Assembly (NCBI GenBank): GCA_016872515.1
Contig: VGZR01000005.1
Coordinates: forward strand, 1 to 64,000
Reading direction: 5' to 3'
Length of the DNA stretch: 64,000 nucleotides
Source: SAR202 cluster bacterium
GTDB taxonomy: Bacteria > Chloroflexota > Dehalococcoidia > Lucifugimonadales > VGZR01
This document shows, piece after piece, positions 7,310 to 15,946 of the stretch. How positions within the stretch are numbered: position 1 is the first letter of the stretch; each line of letters opens with the position of its first letter. A program made the translations under genes and the position numbers. The notes beneath the pieces were generated by a model. The model ran no database searches, was not told the origin of the DNA, and worked only from the letters and a program-made list of their open reading frames with translations.

Positions 7310-7753
7310 CTACTTGTCCTCGCACAGTTCCAGCCAGTTGCCGTCGGGGTCCTGCAGGTACACGACCTTGTGCCCAGGCCGGACGTCGGCGGGCGGGTTG
7401 AGCTTCTTTGCGCCGTGGGCCAGCAGCCGGTGGTACGCGGCGTCCACGTCGTCCACGTAGAAGGCCAGGTGGGCCGCGGCGGCGTAGTTGCGCTCGGCGG
7501 GCATCTGCTTGTCCGTTCTGGGGCTGGCGTACTCGATAAGGATGACGGACACGTCGTCCATCGTGCCGTTGGGTTTGAGGGAGAAGAACGCCTCCAGCAG
7601 GCGCGCGTTATTGTAGCCGACGAGGTGGCTGATGCCTTCGCCTTGGACGTCGCGGAGGTCAACGAGGTGCAGGCCCATGCCCTCGCGGTAGAACTTGATG
7701 GCCCGCTGGATGTCCTTGACGACGAAGCCGGTGTGCCAGATGCGTTTGATCAT
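7310..7753 (-). CDS. VOC-superfamily (glyoxalase-like) protein
   Basis: 147 residues forming two paired beta-alpha-beta-beta-beta modules: RIWHTGFVVKDIQRAIKFY (first metal-ligand His), LIEYAS, then HLAFYVDDVDAAYHRL and DPDGNWLELCE. The VOC fold includes glyoxalase I, dioxygenases and methylmalonyl-CoA epimerase, and the specific reaction cannot be told from sequence. It stands alone, convergent with vapC and divergent from the PQQ-type dehydrogenase, with only a few dozen bases between the two divergent start codons, so their promoters must overlap. Confidence 0.85.
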   Translation of the reverse strand: MIKRIWHTGFVVKDIQRAIKFYREGMGLHLVDLRDVQGEGISHLVGYNNARLLEAFFSLKPNGTMDDVSVILIEYASPRTDKQMPAERNYAAAAHLAFYVDDVDAAYHRLLAHGAKKLNPPADVRPGHKVVYLQDPDGNWLELCEDK

Positions 7754-7776
7754 GGGTGGGTATCATACCAGGACGC

Positions 7777-7782
7777 TATAAT
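7777..7782 (+). promoter_or_regulatory. Consensus -10 box abutting the next start codon
   Basis: A perfect TATAAT at 7777-7782 puts the transcription start at about 7788-7790, exactly on the in-frame GTG at 7789. No convincing -35 is seen. This suggests a leaderless mRNA for the sugar dehydrogenase. Confidence 0.5.
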
Positions 7783-7788
7783 CGCTGG

Positions 7789-9018
7789 GTGTGTGTCGGG
7801 GCTATGTTGATGGTGGTGCTGGTGACGCTCGCCTGCAACCGCAGCGCGCAGCGTCCCGACCTCATCGCCGCGACGCCCACGGTCTCGCCCTCCCCTACCG
7901 CGACGCCTGTGCCGACGCCAGACGTCGCCGCCGAGCCGCTGCGGCTCATGCGGCTGGAGTGGGTGTTCGGCGGCCTCGTCTTCCCTGAACTGCTCCACCT
8001 CACTTATGCAGACGATGGCACGCGCCGCCTCTTCGCCGTCACCAAGCCCGGCCAGGTCTTCGCCTTCGAGCCAGGCGATGCTACCGCGGCGGTGTTCCTC
8101 GACATCCGCGACCGGGTGAACGACGCGGGCAGCGAGGAGGGGTTGCTGGGCCTTGCCTTCGACCCCGAGTACGCCGACAACGGCTACCTCTACGTGTACT
8201 ACTCGTCGGCGGAGCCGAGGCGGTCGGTCATCTCCAGGTTCGTGGCGGGCGCGAGTCAGGACGCTGCCGATCCTGCCAGCGAGCGCATCCTTCTGGAGGT
8301 GGCGCAGCCCTTCGCCAACCACAACGGCGGCCACTTGGTCTTCGGGCCGGACGGCTACCTGTACATCGGCCTGGGCGACGGCGGCTCGGGCGGCGACCCC
8401 TTCGGCAACGGGCAGAACCGCGGCACACTCCTGGGAAAGATATTGAGGATAGACGTGCGGCGGGTGGACGAAGTCGGCAGCTACGTGGTGCCCGCCGACA
8501 ACCCGTTCGTGGGGCGAAGTGGCGCCCGTCCTGAGGTCTGGGCCTACGGGATGCGCAACCCCTGGCGGTTCAACTTCGACCGGCTGACGGGCGAGCTGTG
8601 GGCCTCCGATGTGGGCCAGAACGCGCTGGAGGAGGTGGACATCGTCCGCAAGGGCGGCAACTACGGCTGGAACATCATGGAGGGGTCGCAGTGCTTCCGC
8701 GACCCGGAGAAAGAGTGCAACCAGGCGGGGCTTGAGCCGCCGGTGGCGGAGTACGGCCACGGCGACGGGTGCTCGGTCACCGGCGGGTATGTCTATCGCG
8801 GCAGGCGGCTGCCGTCGCTGTACGGTGCCTACGTGCACGGCGACTACTGTTCTGGCAAGACATGGGCGCTGCGGTACGATAACGGCCGCGTCACGGAGCG
8901 GCTGGCCATCGTGCCGGACGGCGGCGTGGCCATCTCGGGTTTCGCGGAGGACCAGGACGGCGAGGTGTACGTGCTGGACTTCGGCGGCGGTGGCATCTAC
9001 CGGTTCGTGGAGGAGTGA
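7789..9018 (+). CDS. PQQ-dependent sugar dehydrogenase-like lipoprotein
   Basis: A six-bladed beta-propeller of the glucose/sorbosone dehydrogenase family, about 409 residues. The GTG at 7789 gives a short lipoprotein signal (VVLVTLACN), followed by a Thr/Pro/Ser linker, so it is anchored outside the membrane. Family motifs are present: the catalytic NHNGGHLVFGPDGYLYIGLGD, NRGTLLGKILRID, WAYGMRNPWRF, GGNYGWN and HGDYCSGK. Such enzymes oxidise aldoses with PQQ. No PQQ biosynthesis genes are in the window. The tracked ORF starts earlier, at 7756, but that start lies upstream of the TATAAT box. It is a single gene. Confidence 0.87.
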   Translation: MCVGAMLMVVLVTLACNRSAQRPDLIAATPTVSPSPTATPVPTPDVAAEPLRLMRLEWVFGGLVFPELLHLTYADDGTRRLFAVTKPGQVFAFEPGDATAAVFLDIRDRVNDAGSEEGLLGLAFDPEYADNGYLYVYYSSAEPRRSVISRFVAGASQDAADPASERILLEVAQPFANHNGGHLVFGPDGYLYIGLGDGGSGGDPFGNGQNRGTLLGKILRIDVRRVDEVGSYVVPADNPFVGRSGARPEVWAYGMRNPWRFNFDRLTGELWASDVGQNALEEVDIVRKGGNYGWNIMEGSQCFRDPEKECNQAGLEPPVAEYGHGDGCSVTGGYVYRGRRLPSLYGAYVHGDYCSGKTWALRYDNGRVTERLAIVPDGGVAISGFAEDQDGEVYVLDFGGGGIYRFVEE

Positions 9019-9052
9019 GTATCGCGTTATGTGTATGCTATCGAGGCTAGCG

Positions 9053-9205
9053 GTGGGTAGAACAGACGATAACCACGACGAGACCAAGGCTGAACGGCGC
9101 GAGCGCCGCAGGAAGAACAAGCGGAAGATGCGAGTGGACGCCGCAGGCCTGCGCCAGACGCAGCGGTTGATAGAGCGGAAGGCGAAACAGGCCCGCGAGT
9201 CATAA
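9053..9205 (+). CDS. Small, highly basic protein
   Basis: A 50-residue frame (GTG start; an ATG at 9029 would add 8 residues), buried in the ORF track as the tail of a shadow ORF. The product is strongly charged: ETKAERRERRRKNKRKMRV, then a helix GLRQTQRLIERKAKQ. It lies between two same-strand genes and ends 30 nt before the MDR dehydrogenase. Composition suggests nucleic-acid binding or ribosome association, but I recognise no family. It is protein-like in codon use, so moderately supported. Confidence 0.45.
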   Translation: MGRTDDNHDETKAERRERRRKNKRKMRVDAAGLRQTQRLIERKAKQARES

Positions 9206-9235
9206 GCGCAGCAAGATGAGCAAAGAGGCGATGTG

Positions 9236-10216
9236 ATGGACACGACGATGTTGGCGGCGCAGGCCGTGGCCCGTCGGCGCATCCGGTGCGACGAGGTCGC
9301 GGCGCCGAAGCCGGAGAAGGGCAAGGTGCTGGTAAAGACGCGCCTGGCATCCATCTGCGGCAGCGACCTGCACATCGTCTATCTCGGCTGGAATATCGCA
9401 GAGTTTCCCATGCCCCACGGCTTCCCCGGCCACGAGGGCGCCGGCGAGGTGGTGGACAGCGGCGGGACGGAGTGGCGGCCCGGCGACCTAGTGCTGACCG
9501 CGCCGATGTTCTGGGAGTCCAAGACCTTCGCGGGCTACCAGCTCCTGGAGCCGCGCTTCCTGCTGAAGCTGCCCGAAGGCACGCCGCTAGCCCACTCGCT
9601 GATGACGCAGCAATTGGGGACGGTGGTCTATTCGTGCCTGCGGCTGCCGCCGCTGCTGGGGCAGACCGTGGCCATCCTGGGCCAGGGCTCGGTGGGGCTG
9701 TTCCACGACTTCGTCCTTCGCAAGCTGGGGGCGCACCGCATCATCGCCGTCGAGCCGGTGAAGGCACGGCAGGACGCTGCCCGCAGGATGGGCGTGGACG
9801 CGGTGGTGGACGTGACGGGCCAGCGGGCGACGCAGGCGGTGCTGGACCTGACGGGAGGCCAAGGCGCCGACCTGGTCATCGAGGCGGTGGGCAGCGTTGA
9901 GACGCTGAACCAGGCGCTGAAGCTGGCGCGGCCCACCGGGCGCGTCGTCGCTTTCGGCCTGCCGGAGACGATGGAGCGCGTGCCCTTCGACTGGGACACC
10001 TTCTTCCGCAGGCGCATCACGATGAACTCCGTCTTCGGCTCGCAAGAGGAGCCGGGGCAGCGGTCGTTCCGGCTGGCGCTGGACTACATCGCCAGCGGGC
10101 AGATTGACGTGGCGCCCTTCGTGACGCACCGGTTCCCCATCACCAGGGTCCACGACGCCTTCGAGCTGGCCGAGTCCAAGGCCGACGGCGCCCTCAAGGT
10201 CTCCCTGACGTTCTGA
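9236..10216 (+). CDS. Zinc-type alcohol dehydrogenase-like (MDR) protein
   Basis: A 326-residue medium-chain dehydrogenase. The catalytic-zinc cysteine is in SICGSDLHIVY and the His-Glu pair in GHEGAGEVVDSG. The Rossmann segment is AILGQGSVGLFHDFVLRKLGA, with an acidic VEPVKARQDAA after it (NAD preference likely). The four-cysteine structural-zinc lobe is absent and the protein is shorter than classical ADHs, like threonine dehydrogenase/sorbitol dehydrogenase relatives without that lobe. ATG at 9236 is preferred to the tracked GTG one codon earlier. Substrate unknown. It is followed by a convergent gene. Confidence 0.85.
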   Translation: MDTTMLAAQAVARRRIRCDEVAAPKPEKGKVLVKTRLASICGSDLHIVYLGWNIAEFPMPHGFPGHEGAGEVVDSGGTEWRPGDLVLTAPMFWESKTFAGYQLLEPRFLLKLPEGTPLAHSLMTQQLGTVVYSCLRLPPLLGQTVAILGQGSVGLFHDFVLRKLGAHRIIAVEPVKARQDAARRMGVDAVVDVTGQRATQAVLDLTGGQGADLVIEAVGSVETLNQALKLARPTGRVVAFGLPETMERVPFDWDTFFRRRITMNSVFGSQEEPGQRSFRLALDYIASGQIDVAPFVTHRFPITRVHDAFELAESKADGALKVSLTF

Positions 10217-10225
10217 GACAGCCCC

Positions 10226-10663
10226 CTACGTCAGGTACCGCGGGTGCCAGTCGCCGCCGGTCCAGGTGGTGACCTTGCCGGGGGTGACCTTGATGAGGAC
10301 ACGGGGGATGTGCTTGGTGTCCTCGTAGTACTTGTGGCCGACCTCGTGGCCCGCGTACTTGACGGAGATGGGCTCCCAGTTGCCGAACCAGTTGGCGTCC
10401 ACCACCTCGGCGCGGCCCGGCGCGGTGACGCGGGTGTAGGGGATATCGCAGGTGTCCACCAGGATGCTGACGCGCGGCTCGCGCTGGACGTAGGGGATCC
10501 AGCGGTTATGCTTGCGGCCCACAAGGGTGAAGGCCTTGCCGTCCCAGCCGTACCAGACCGGCACGATGTACGGCGCGCCGTCGGGCCCGATGGTGGCCAG
10601 CTTGAGGATGTGCCGGCCGCTGTTGAGGAACTGCTGGATCTCCTTGTCGGTGAGTGCGGGCAT
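10226..10663 (-). CDS. Pyridoxamine 5'-phosphate oxidase-like flavin/F420-binding protein
   Basis: 145 residues from the ATG at 10663 (MPALTDKEIQQFL); the tracked extension is upstream noise. The split-barrel fold is recognisable from HILKLATIGPDGAPYIVPVWYGWDGKAFTLVG and VSILVDT, the usual cofactor-binding strands of the PNPOx-like/F420-dependent deazaflavin reductase families. A C-terminal WTGGDWHPRYL tail is typical of this subgroup. Cofactor (FMN or F420) and substrate are undetermined. It is a single gene, convergent with the MDR dehydrogenase and divergent from the amidase. Confidence 0.78.
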   Translation of the reverse strand: MPALTDKEIQQFLNSGRHILKLATIGPDGAPYIVPVWYGWDGKAFTLVGRKHNRWIPYVQREPRVSILVDTCDIPYTRVTAPGRAEVVDANWFGNWEPISVKYAGHEVGHKYYEDTKHIPRVLIKVTPGKVTTWTGGDWHPRYLT

Positions 10664-10713
10664 GGTGGACCCCGTGCAAAAGCTGGCGACATGGTAACAC
10701 GGCGGCGCATCCT

Positions 10714-10784
10714 CCCTCACCCCTTTGTCCCGACTGGGTCGGGATAAAGGCCCTCTCCCGCCTGCCGCGGGGGAGGGGTAAGGG
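10714..10784. repeat. Structured intergenic repeat-like element (three-way junction)
   Basis: CCCTCACCCC (10714-10723) pairs with GGGGTAAGGG (10775-10784). Inside are two hairpins: TTTGTCCCGAC/GTCGGGATAAA (10724-10748, loop TGG) and CTCCCGC/GCGGG-GAG (about 10755-10775). It lies in the divergent spacer between the PNPOx-like gene and the amidase, and looks like a dispersed REP/MITE-type sequence. Confidence 0.6.
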
Positions 10785-10798
10785 CGCCCGCCGTGTTG

Positions 10799-10804
10799 TA
10801 CAAT
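10799..10804 (+). promoter_or_regulatory. -10 box for the amidase gene
   Basis: TACAAT, 28 nt upstream of the amidase ATG, with the ribosome site GGGAGGG between them. No clear -35 is visible. Confidence 0.4.
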
Positions 10805-10831
10805 CGCGTGCGCCAAATAGGGAGGGCCGCG

Positions 10832-12190
10832 ATGGCTAATACGAAAGGACTACACCAACTCACGGTCACCGAGGTGGCGGCGGCCATCCGCGAAAAGCGG
10901 CTGTCGGCCGTCGAGTTGATGGAGGCGCTGCTGGCGCGGTCGCGCAAGCTGGAGCCGCGTCTGCGCGTGTGGGTGACGATGGACGAGGGGGCGGCGCTGG
11001 CCGAGGCGCGCAAGAGCCAGCGCGACCTGGAGCGCTCCGGCCCGAAGGGGCCGCTGCACGGCATCCCCGTGGGCGTGAAGGACACGTTCCTCACCAAGGG
11101 GATGCGGACGACCTACTGCTCGCCCATCTACGCCGATTTCGTACCGAAGGAGGACGCGACGACGGTGGCGAAGCTGCGGGAGGCGGGCGCCATCATCATG
11201 GGCAAGACGGTGACGACACAGTTCGCCTACGGCGACCCGTCGCCGACGCGCAACCCGTGGAACGAAGGCCGCACCCCGGGTGGCTCGTCCAGCGGCTCGG
11301 CGGCGGGCACAGCCGCCGGCTACTTCCCCGCCGCGCTCGGCTCGCAGACCGCGGGCTCGGTGCTCAGGCCCGCCGCGTACAACGGCGTGGTCGGCGTCAA
11401 ACCGACCATGGGACGGCTCAGCCGCTTCGGCGTGATCCCCGACGCCTGGTCGCTGGACACCATGGGCTACTTCTGCCGCACCGTGGAAGACGCGGCGCTG
11501 CTTCTGATGGTGATGTCGGGCCAGGACCCAAAGGACCCGTCGTCGTCCAGCCTACCGGTGCCCGACTACACGAAGGCGGCCCGCAGGCGCGCCACCAAGC
11601 CCCGCATCGGCCTGATGCGCCAGTTCTTCCTCGAGCGCGCCGACCCGGAGATGGCCGCGCACATCGAACAGGTCGCCAGGCGGCTGAAGAAGGCCGGCGC
11701 GAGCGTCCGCGAGGTGCGGGTGGAGATGGACTTCGACACGCTGCAGTACGCGCACCGCATCGTGATGGCGGTGGAAGGCGCGGCGGTGCACCAGGCCGAC
11801 TTCGCCAAACGGCCCGACGACTACGCGCGCGACGTACGCCGCTGGGTGGAGATGGGCCAGCTCATCCCAGGGGCCACGTACGTCAACGCGCAGCGCGTCC
11901 GGGGGCGGTTCCGCCGTCTGCTGGGCGAGGCGATGGCCGGTGTGGACGCGGTGCTGACCTCGACGGCGGCGGTGCCCGCGCCCGACCCGGCCACGACCGG
12001 CGACCCCCGCTGGCAGGCGCCGTTCACCACGGCGGGCTTCCCGGCCCTCACGTTGCCCTCGGGGCTGAGCAAGGACGGGCTGCCCTTCGGCACGCAGCTG
12101 GTGGCGACGCCCTTCGCCGAGGAGCGGCTGCTCACCGTCGCGGCCTGGATCGAGCGCGTCCTCGACGTGCGGCTGTCCCCGCCGGTGTAG
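10832..12190 (+). CDS. Amidase (amidase signature family)
   Basis: A 452-residue amidase-signature hydrolase. The Ser-cisSer-Lys triad can be located: Lys in GIPVGVKDTF, the signature GGSSSGSAAG, and the nucleophile-bearing GSQTAGSVLRPAAYNGVVG. ATG at 10832 with GGGAGGG upstream is the best start (the ORF track begins 13 codons earlier). The family includes GatA, but no gatB/gatC is adjacent and the C-terminus (LPSGLSKDGLPFGTQLV) is that of general amidases, so the substrate is open. Cytoplasmic. It is followed by a T-rich segment and hairpins. Confidence 0.9.
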   Translation: MANTKGLHQLTVTEVAAAIREKRLSAVELMEALLARSRKLEPRLRVWVTMDEGAALAEARKSQRDLERSGPKGPLHGIPVGVKDTFLTKGMRTTYCSPIYADFVPKEDATTVAKLREAGAIIMGKTVTTQFAYGDPSPTRNPWNEGRTPGGSSSGSAAGTAAGYFPAALGSQTAGSVLRPAAYNGVVGVKPTMGRLSRFGVIPDAWSLDTMGYFCRTVEDAALLLMVMSGQDPKDPSSSSLPVPDYTKAARRRATKPRIGLMRQFFLERADPEMAAHIEQVARRLKKAGASVREVRVEMDFDTLQYAHRIVMAVEGAAVHQADFAKRPDDYARDVRRWVEMGQLIPGATYVNAQRVRGRFRRLLGEAMAGVDAVLTSTAAVPAPDPATTGDPRWQAPFTTAGFPALTLPSGLSKDGLPFGTQLVATPFAEERLLTVAAWIERVLDVRLSPPV

Positions 12191-12252
12191 TTGCCCATCC
12201 CGCGGTTCTCAGGACATGGGAATGGAACTTTTGTTCTCTTTTTGGTTTTAAT

Positions 12253-12300
12253 AACCCACTTCAAATCCGAGGTGGGTTCGCGCCGTTTGGCGGAGCGAAC
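12253..12300 (+). terminator. Two consecutive hairpins between amidase and tig
   Basis: AACCCAC/GTGGGTT (12253-12278) is followed by GTTCGC/GCGAAC (12276-12300), overlapping by three bases, so the two stems may be alternatives. They follow a T-rich stretch after the amidase stop. Either a terminator or a riboregulatory leader for tig; nothing in the sequence decides. Confidence 0.4.
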
Positions 12301-12368
12301 CGCGTCCGCAGCGGCTGTCTCGCCATCTTCACACCCCCCGCTATCCTTCCCCTAGAAAGGGGCCGTGC

Positions 12369-12374
12369 TATAAT
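12369..12374 (+). promoter_or_regulatory. -10 box of the tig-clpP-clpX operon
   Basis: A perfect TATAAT (GCTATAATG), 37 nt upstream of the tig TTG start, with CAGGAG as ribosome site. There is no good TTGACA at 16-18 nt spacing, so an extended -10 or activator is possible. Confidence 0.55.
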
Positions 12375-12410
12375 GCCTGTAATCCCCCTTGTACCTTCAG
12401 GAGTGTTCGT

Positions 12411-13757
12411 TTGCAGATCACGCAAGAGCAGGTCGTTGACCGCCAGGCTGTGCTGCGCATTGAGTTGGAGGACAGCGACCTCGCCCCGTATCTAGACCGT
12501 GGCTACCGCCGCCTCGTCCAGAAGGCCAACATTCCCGGCTTCCGCAAGGGGAAGGCCCCCCGCCAAGTCGTCGAGCAGTACTTCGGCAGAGAGGGGTTGC
12601 TCCAGGAGGTCCTGGAGTACACCGTCTCCGACGTCACGTCCAAGGCCATCGAGTCCCAGAAACTGGATGCCTCCGGCCTGCCGAAGGTGGAGTTGGTGGA
12701 CCTCAAGCCGGTGGTCGTCAAGGCCACGGTGCCGCTGACGCCCGACGTTGACTTGGGCGCCTACCAGGCCATCCGGGTGCCGCTCAAGCCCATCGAGGTC
12801 ACCGAGGAGCAAGTCAACGAGCGCATCGAGCGCGTCCGCGACGGCCAGGCCACCTGGGAGCCGGTCGAGCGGCCCGCGCAGATGGGCGACCTGTTGACCG
12901 GGCACGTCCAGGGCATCGTGGGCGGCCAGAAGTGGATAGACCAGAGCGACGCGGTGTTCGTGCTGGACAAAGAGGGTGACCGGCCCATCCCAGGCTTCTC
13001 GGAGGCCGTCGCCGGCGCCGAGAAGGGCGTGGCCAAGGAGTTCACCCTGACCATGCCGGCGGACTACGCCGACACCAAACTGGCCGGCAAGGAAGGCAAG
13101 TTCACCGTGACCGCCGGCGAGGTCAAGCAGCGGAACCTGCCCGCGCTGGACGACGGGTTCGCCAAGGGCGTCGGCGAGGGGTACGAGAGCCTGGCCGCGC
13201 TGCGCGAGGCCGTCCGCAAGGAACTGAACGCCGAGGCCGAGGCCGCCCGCGACGCCGAGTACCGCGAAGAGGCGCTCAAGGCCCTGGTCGCGCACGCCAA
13301 GGTCGCGCTCCCGCCCCTGCTCGTGGAGCACGAGACGGAGCACGTCTTGGAAGACCGGCAGCGCACCTTGGCGCGGCTCAACGTCCGCCTCGACGACTAC
13401 CTGCGCTACTCCAAGACGACCGTGGAGAAGCTGCAGGAGGAGTCGAAGCAGAGCGCCCAGGAGCGGCTCGTCCGCGCCTTCGCCGTGCGCAAGTTCGCCG
13501 ACCTGGAACAGGTCGGCGTCTCTGACGAAGAGGTGGAAACGCGGCTGACCGCCCTGAAGGAACAGGCCGAGCAGATGCGCGCCCGCGCCAACCAGTCCCG
13601 CAGGGCAGAGCGGCGCAAGGACGAGCTGGACTCGGACGAGACGAAGGAGTCCGTCAAACGGACCATCGTGATGGAAAAGGCGTTGGACAAGTTGGTAACG
13701 ATAGCGAAGGGCGAGGCGCCGGAGGCGGCAAGCGCCGCGCCGGGCCCGCAAGCCTAG
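12411..13757 (+). CDS. tig: Trigger factor (ribosome-associated chaperone, PPIase)
   Basis: 448 residues, starting at TTG (LQITQEQV). The N-terminal ribosome-binding domain carries the GFRKGKAPR signature (residues about 44-52), the motif that docks on L23. The central FKBP-type domain spans about 150-240 ([24 protein letters not shown]), and the C-terminal helical arms carry the chaperone surface. It folds nascent chains as they leave the ribosome. It is the first gene of a tig-clpP-clpX operon, with clpP starting 14 nt later, the same order as in many bacteria. Confidence 0.95.
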   Translation: MQITQEQVVDRQAVLRIELEDSDLAPYLDRGYRRLVQKANIPGFRKGKAPRQVVEQYFGREGLLQEVLEYTVSDVTSKAIESQKLDASGLPKVELVDLKPVVVKATVPLTPDVDLGAYQAIRVPLKPIEVTEEQVNERIERVRDGQATWEPVERPAQMGDLLTGHVQGIVGGQKWIDQSDAVFVLDKEGDRPIPGFSEAVAGAEKGVAKEFTLTMPADYADTKLAGKEGKFTVTAGEVKQRNLPALDDGFAKGVGEGYESLAALREAVRKELNAEAEAARDAEYREEALKALVAHAKVALPPLLVEHETEHVLEDRQRTLARLNVRLDDYLRYSKTTVEKLQEESKQSAQERLVRAFAVRKFADLEQVGVSDEEVETRLTALKEQAEQMRARANQSRRAERRKDELDSDETKESVKRTIVMEKALDKLVTIAKGEAPEAASAAPGPQA

Positions 13758-13771
13758 AGAGGGGACGCAAG

Positions 13772-14371
13772 TTGATCCAGAGACCTGAAAACCTGATTCC
13801 TATGGTCATCGAGAGCGGCGCCCGCGGGGAGCGCGCGTTCGATATCTACTCGCTCCTCCTCAAGGAGCGCATCATCTTCATCGGCACGCCCATCGTGGAC
13901 CAGGTCGCCAACACCGTGATGGCGCAGCTCCTGTACCTGGACCGCGAGGACCCCGAGCGCGACATCAGCATCTACATCAACTCGCCGGGCGGCGTCATCC
14001 ACGCGGGTCTGGCCATCTACGACACCATGCGCCTCATCCGGCCCGACGTGTCCACTATCTGCGTCGGCCTCGCCGCCAGCATGGCCACCGTCCTGCTGTG
14101 CGCCGGCACCAAGGGCAAGCGCTACGCCCTCCCCAACTCGACCATCCATATGCACCAGCCCATATCCGGCGCCCAGGGCCAAGCCTCGGACATAGACATC
14201 GCGGCCCGCGAGATTCTGCGCATGCAGGACAAGATGCGCCAGATCATCTCCGAGCACTCCGGCCAGCCGTACGAGAAAGTAGCCCGCGATACCGACCGCG
14301 ACTACTACTTGACCTCCGAGCAAGCGAAAGAGTACGGTCTGATAGACGAAGTATTGACCAAGACCGGCTAG
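13772..14371 (+). CDS. clpP: ATP-dependent Clp protease proteolytic subunit
   Basis: A 199-residue serine peptidase of the ClpP family; it assembles into a double heptamer with ClpX. The catalytic Ser is in GLAASMAT, the His in TIHMHQP and the Asp in [16 protein letters not shown] and [14 protein letters not shown] are standard. Translation starts at TTG ([14 protein letters not shown]) after GAGAGGGGAC. There is no obvious long propeptide. It lies between tig and clpX, the usual cluster for coupled synthesis of chaperone and protease. Confidence 0.96.
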   Translation: MIQRPENLIPMVIESGARGERAFDIYSLLLKERIIFIGTPIVDQVANTVMAQLLYLDREDPERDISIYINSPGGVIHAGLAIYDTMRLIRPDVSTICVGLAASMATVLLCAGTKGKRYALPNSTIHMHQPISGAQGQASDIDIAAREILRMQDKMRQIISEHSGQPYEKVARDTDRDYYLTSEQAKEYGLIDEVLTKTG

Positions 14372-14454
14372 GTCTGAAACACTGTTGAGGACGAAGAGCG
14401 CGTCCGGCCACCACTCGGCACACTGGCGTCTGAACAGAGGAGAGCTGGAGGAAC

Positions 14455-15744
14455 ATGACTGCTTCCAGAGCTAGTTCGGCCAACTACCAGTGCTCGTTCT
14501 GCGGCAAGGCGCAGTCGCAGGTCAAGCGGCTCATCGCCGGCCCCGATCGAGTCTTCATTTGCGACGAGTGCGTGACGCTCTGCGAGCAGATCATCACCGA
14601 GGAGGCGCCTGCCCCTGCCCGCGACCAGTCCGGGGTCATCGCCAAGGGCGTCAACCCCAAGTGGCTCAACCAGAAGCTCGAGGAGTACGTCGTTGGCCAG
14701 GCCAAGGCCAAGAAGGTTCTGAGCGTCGCCGTCTATAACCACTACAAGCGCATCTGGTCTAATCAGAAGCATGACGAGGTCCAGATACAGAAGGCCAACG
14801 TCCTCATGCTCGGCCCGGCCGGATGCGGCAAGACCCTCCTGGCTCAGACCCTCGCCAAGATCCTCGACGTGCCCTTCGCCATCGCCGACGCCACTTCGCT
14901 CACCGAGGCGGGCTACGTCGGCGAGGACGTGGAGAACATCCTCCTACGGCTTATCAACACCGCCGACTACGACATCGCCCGCGCCGAGAAGGGCATCGTT
15001 TACATAGACGAGATAGACAAGATCGCCCGCAAAGGCCCCAACCCCTCCATCACGCGCGACGTGTCCGGCGAGGGCGTCCAGCAGGCCCTTTTGAAAATCA
15101 TCGAGGGCTGCGTCGCCAACGTCCCGCCACAGGGCGGGCGCAAGCACCCCCACCAAGAGTTCCTCCAAATCAAGACCGACAACATCCTGTTCATGTGCGG
15201 CGGCGCGTTCGAGGGCCTGGGCGACGTCGTGCGCAAGCGCCTCATCAAGAAGGGCGAGTCCATGGGCTTTCGGGCCACGACCTCGCGCCGCTCGATGGGC
15301 GAAGAGGAGGACGTGCTCCAGTACACGACGCCCGACGACCTGATGGAGTACGGCTTCATCCCCGAGTTCGTGGGCCGGCTGCCGGTGATGGTCTCCCTCC
15401 AGAGCCTCGACCTGAACGCGCTGATACGCGTACTCACCGAGCCGAAGAATGCGTTCGTCAAACAGTACCAGTCCCTGTTCAAGATGGAGGACGTGGACCT
15501 GGAGTTCACGCCCGATGCGCTGGAGGCCACCGCCGAGTTGGCGCTGGCCAACAAGACCGGCGCGCGCGGCCTGCGGACCGTGCTGGAGAACACGCTGCTC
15601 GATGTGATGTACGACCTGCCCGGCATGAAGGGCGCGGCAAAGTGCGTCGTCGGGCCCGACGCCATCCGGGGCCTCGGCCCCGTGCGGCTGTACAACGAAG
15701 CGGGTGAGCTCCAAGTGCACTCGCGCGGCCAGAAGTCGGCGTAG
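14455..15744 (+). CDS. clpX: ATP-dependent Clp protease ATP-binding subunit ClpX
   Basis: A 429-residue AAA+ unfoldase. The N-terminal zinc-binding domain is C-SFCGK...[10 protein letters not shown] (residues about 12-45); Walker A is [10 protein letters not shown], Walker [11 protein letters not shown], and the pore loop is of GYVG type ([11 protein letters not shown]). The sensor arginines lie in [12 protein letters not shown]-like ([12 protein letters not shown]) and [11 protein letters not shown]. It recognises and threads substrates into ClpP. It is the last gene of the operon, 83 nt after clpP, with the ribosome site GGAGG, and is followed by a clear hairpin. Confidence 0.97.
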   Translation: MTASRASSANYQCSFCGKAQSQVKRLIAGPDRVFICDECVTLCEQIITEEAPAPARDQSGVIAKGVNPKWLNQKLEEYVVGQAKAKKVLSVAVYNHYKRIWSNQKHDEVQIQKANVLMLGPAGCGKTLLAQTLAKILDVPFAIADATSLTEAGYVGEDVENILLRLINTADYDIARAEKGIVYIDEIDKIARKGPNPSITRDVSGEGVQQALLKIIEGCVANVPPQGGRKHPHQEFLQIKTDNILFMCGGAFEGLGDVVRKRLIKKGESMGFRATTSRRSMGEEEDVLQYTTPDDLMEYGFIPEFVGRLPVMVSLQSLDLNALIRVLTEPKNAFVKQYQSLFKMEDVDLEFTPDALEATAELALANKTGARGLRTVLENTLLDVMYDLPGMKGAAKCVVGPDAIRGLGPVRLYNEAGELQVHSRGQKSA

Positions 15745-15756
15745 CGCCCCGGCTAA

Positions 15757-15784
15757 CGGCGGGAGTTTCTAGACTCCCTCGCCG
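15757..15784 (+). terminator. Terminator-like hairpin after clpX
   Basis: CGGCGGGAGT...ACTCCCTCGCCG forms a strong stem with a short TTCTAG loop, 12 nt after the clpX stop. No long T-tract follows. It lies in the spacer to the convergent formyltransferase gene and may serve both directions. Confidence 0.6.
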
Positions 15785-15946
15785 CTCAAGAGCAGCGTCG
15801 CTGAGATGGGTTGAGGATCTCCCACCCGCTGATGGAGTTCCGTTCCCAAACCGCCTTGGAAGCGTTTCTCATCGCCATCCTAAACGATCAAAGAACGGGG
15901 CGTGGTGGTTTACTTCCGTATGGCCTGTGGGGCGGTCAATCATCGT

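Noticed and set aside
7750-9375. 541-residue minus-strand ORF opposite the PQQ-type dehydrogenase
   Set aside because: Shadow frame; the plus strand has a complete beta-propeller enzyme with all motifs.
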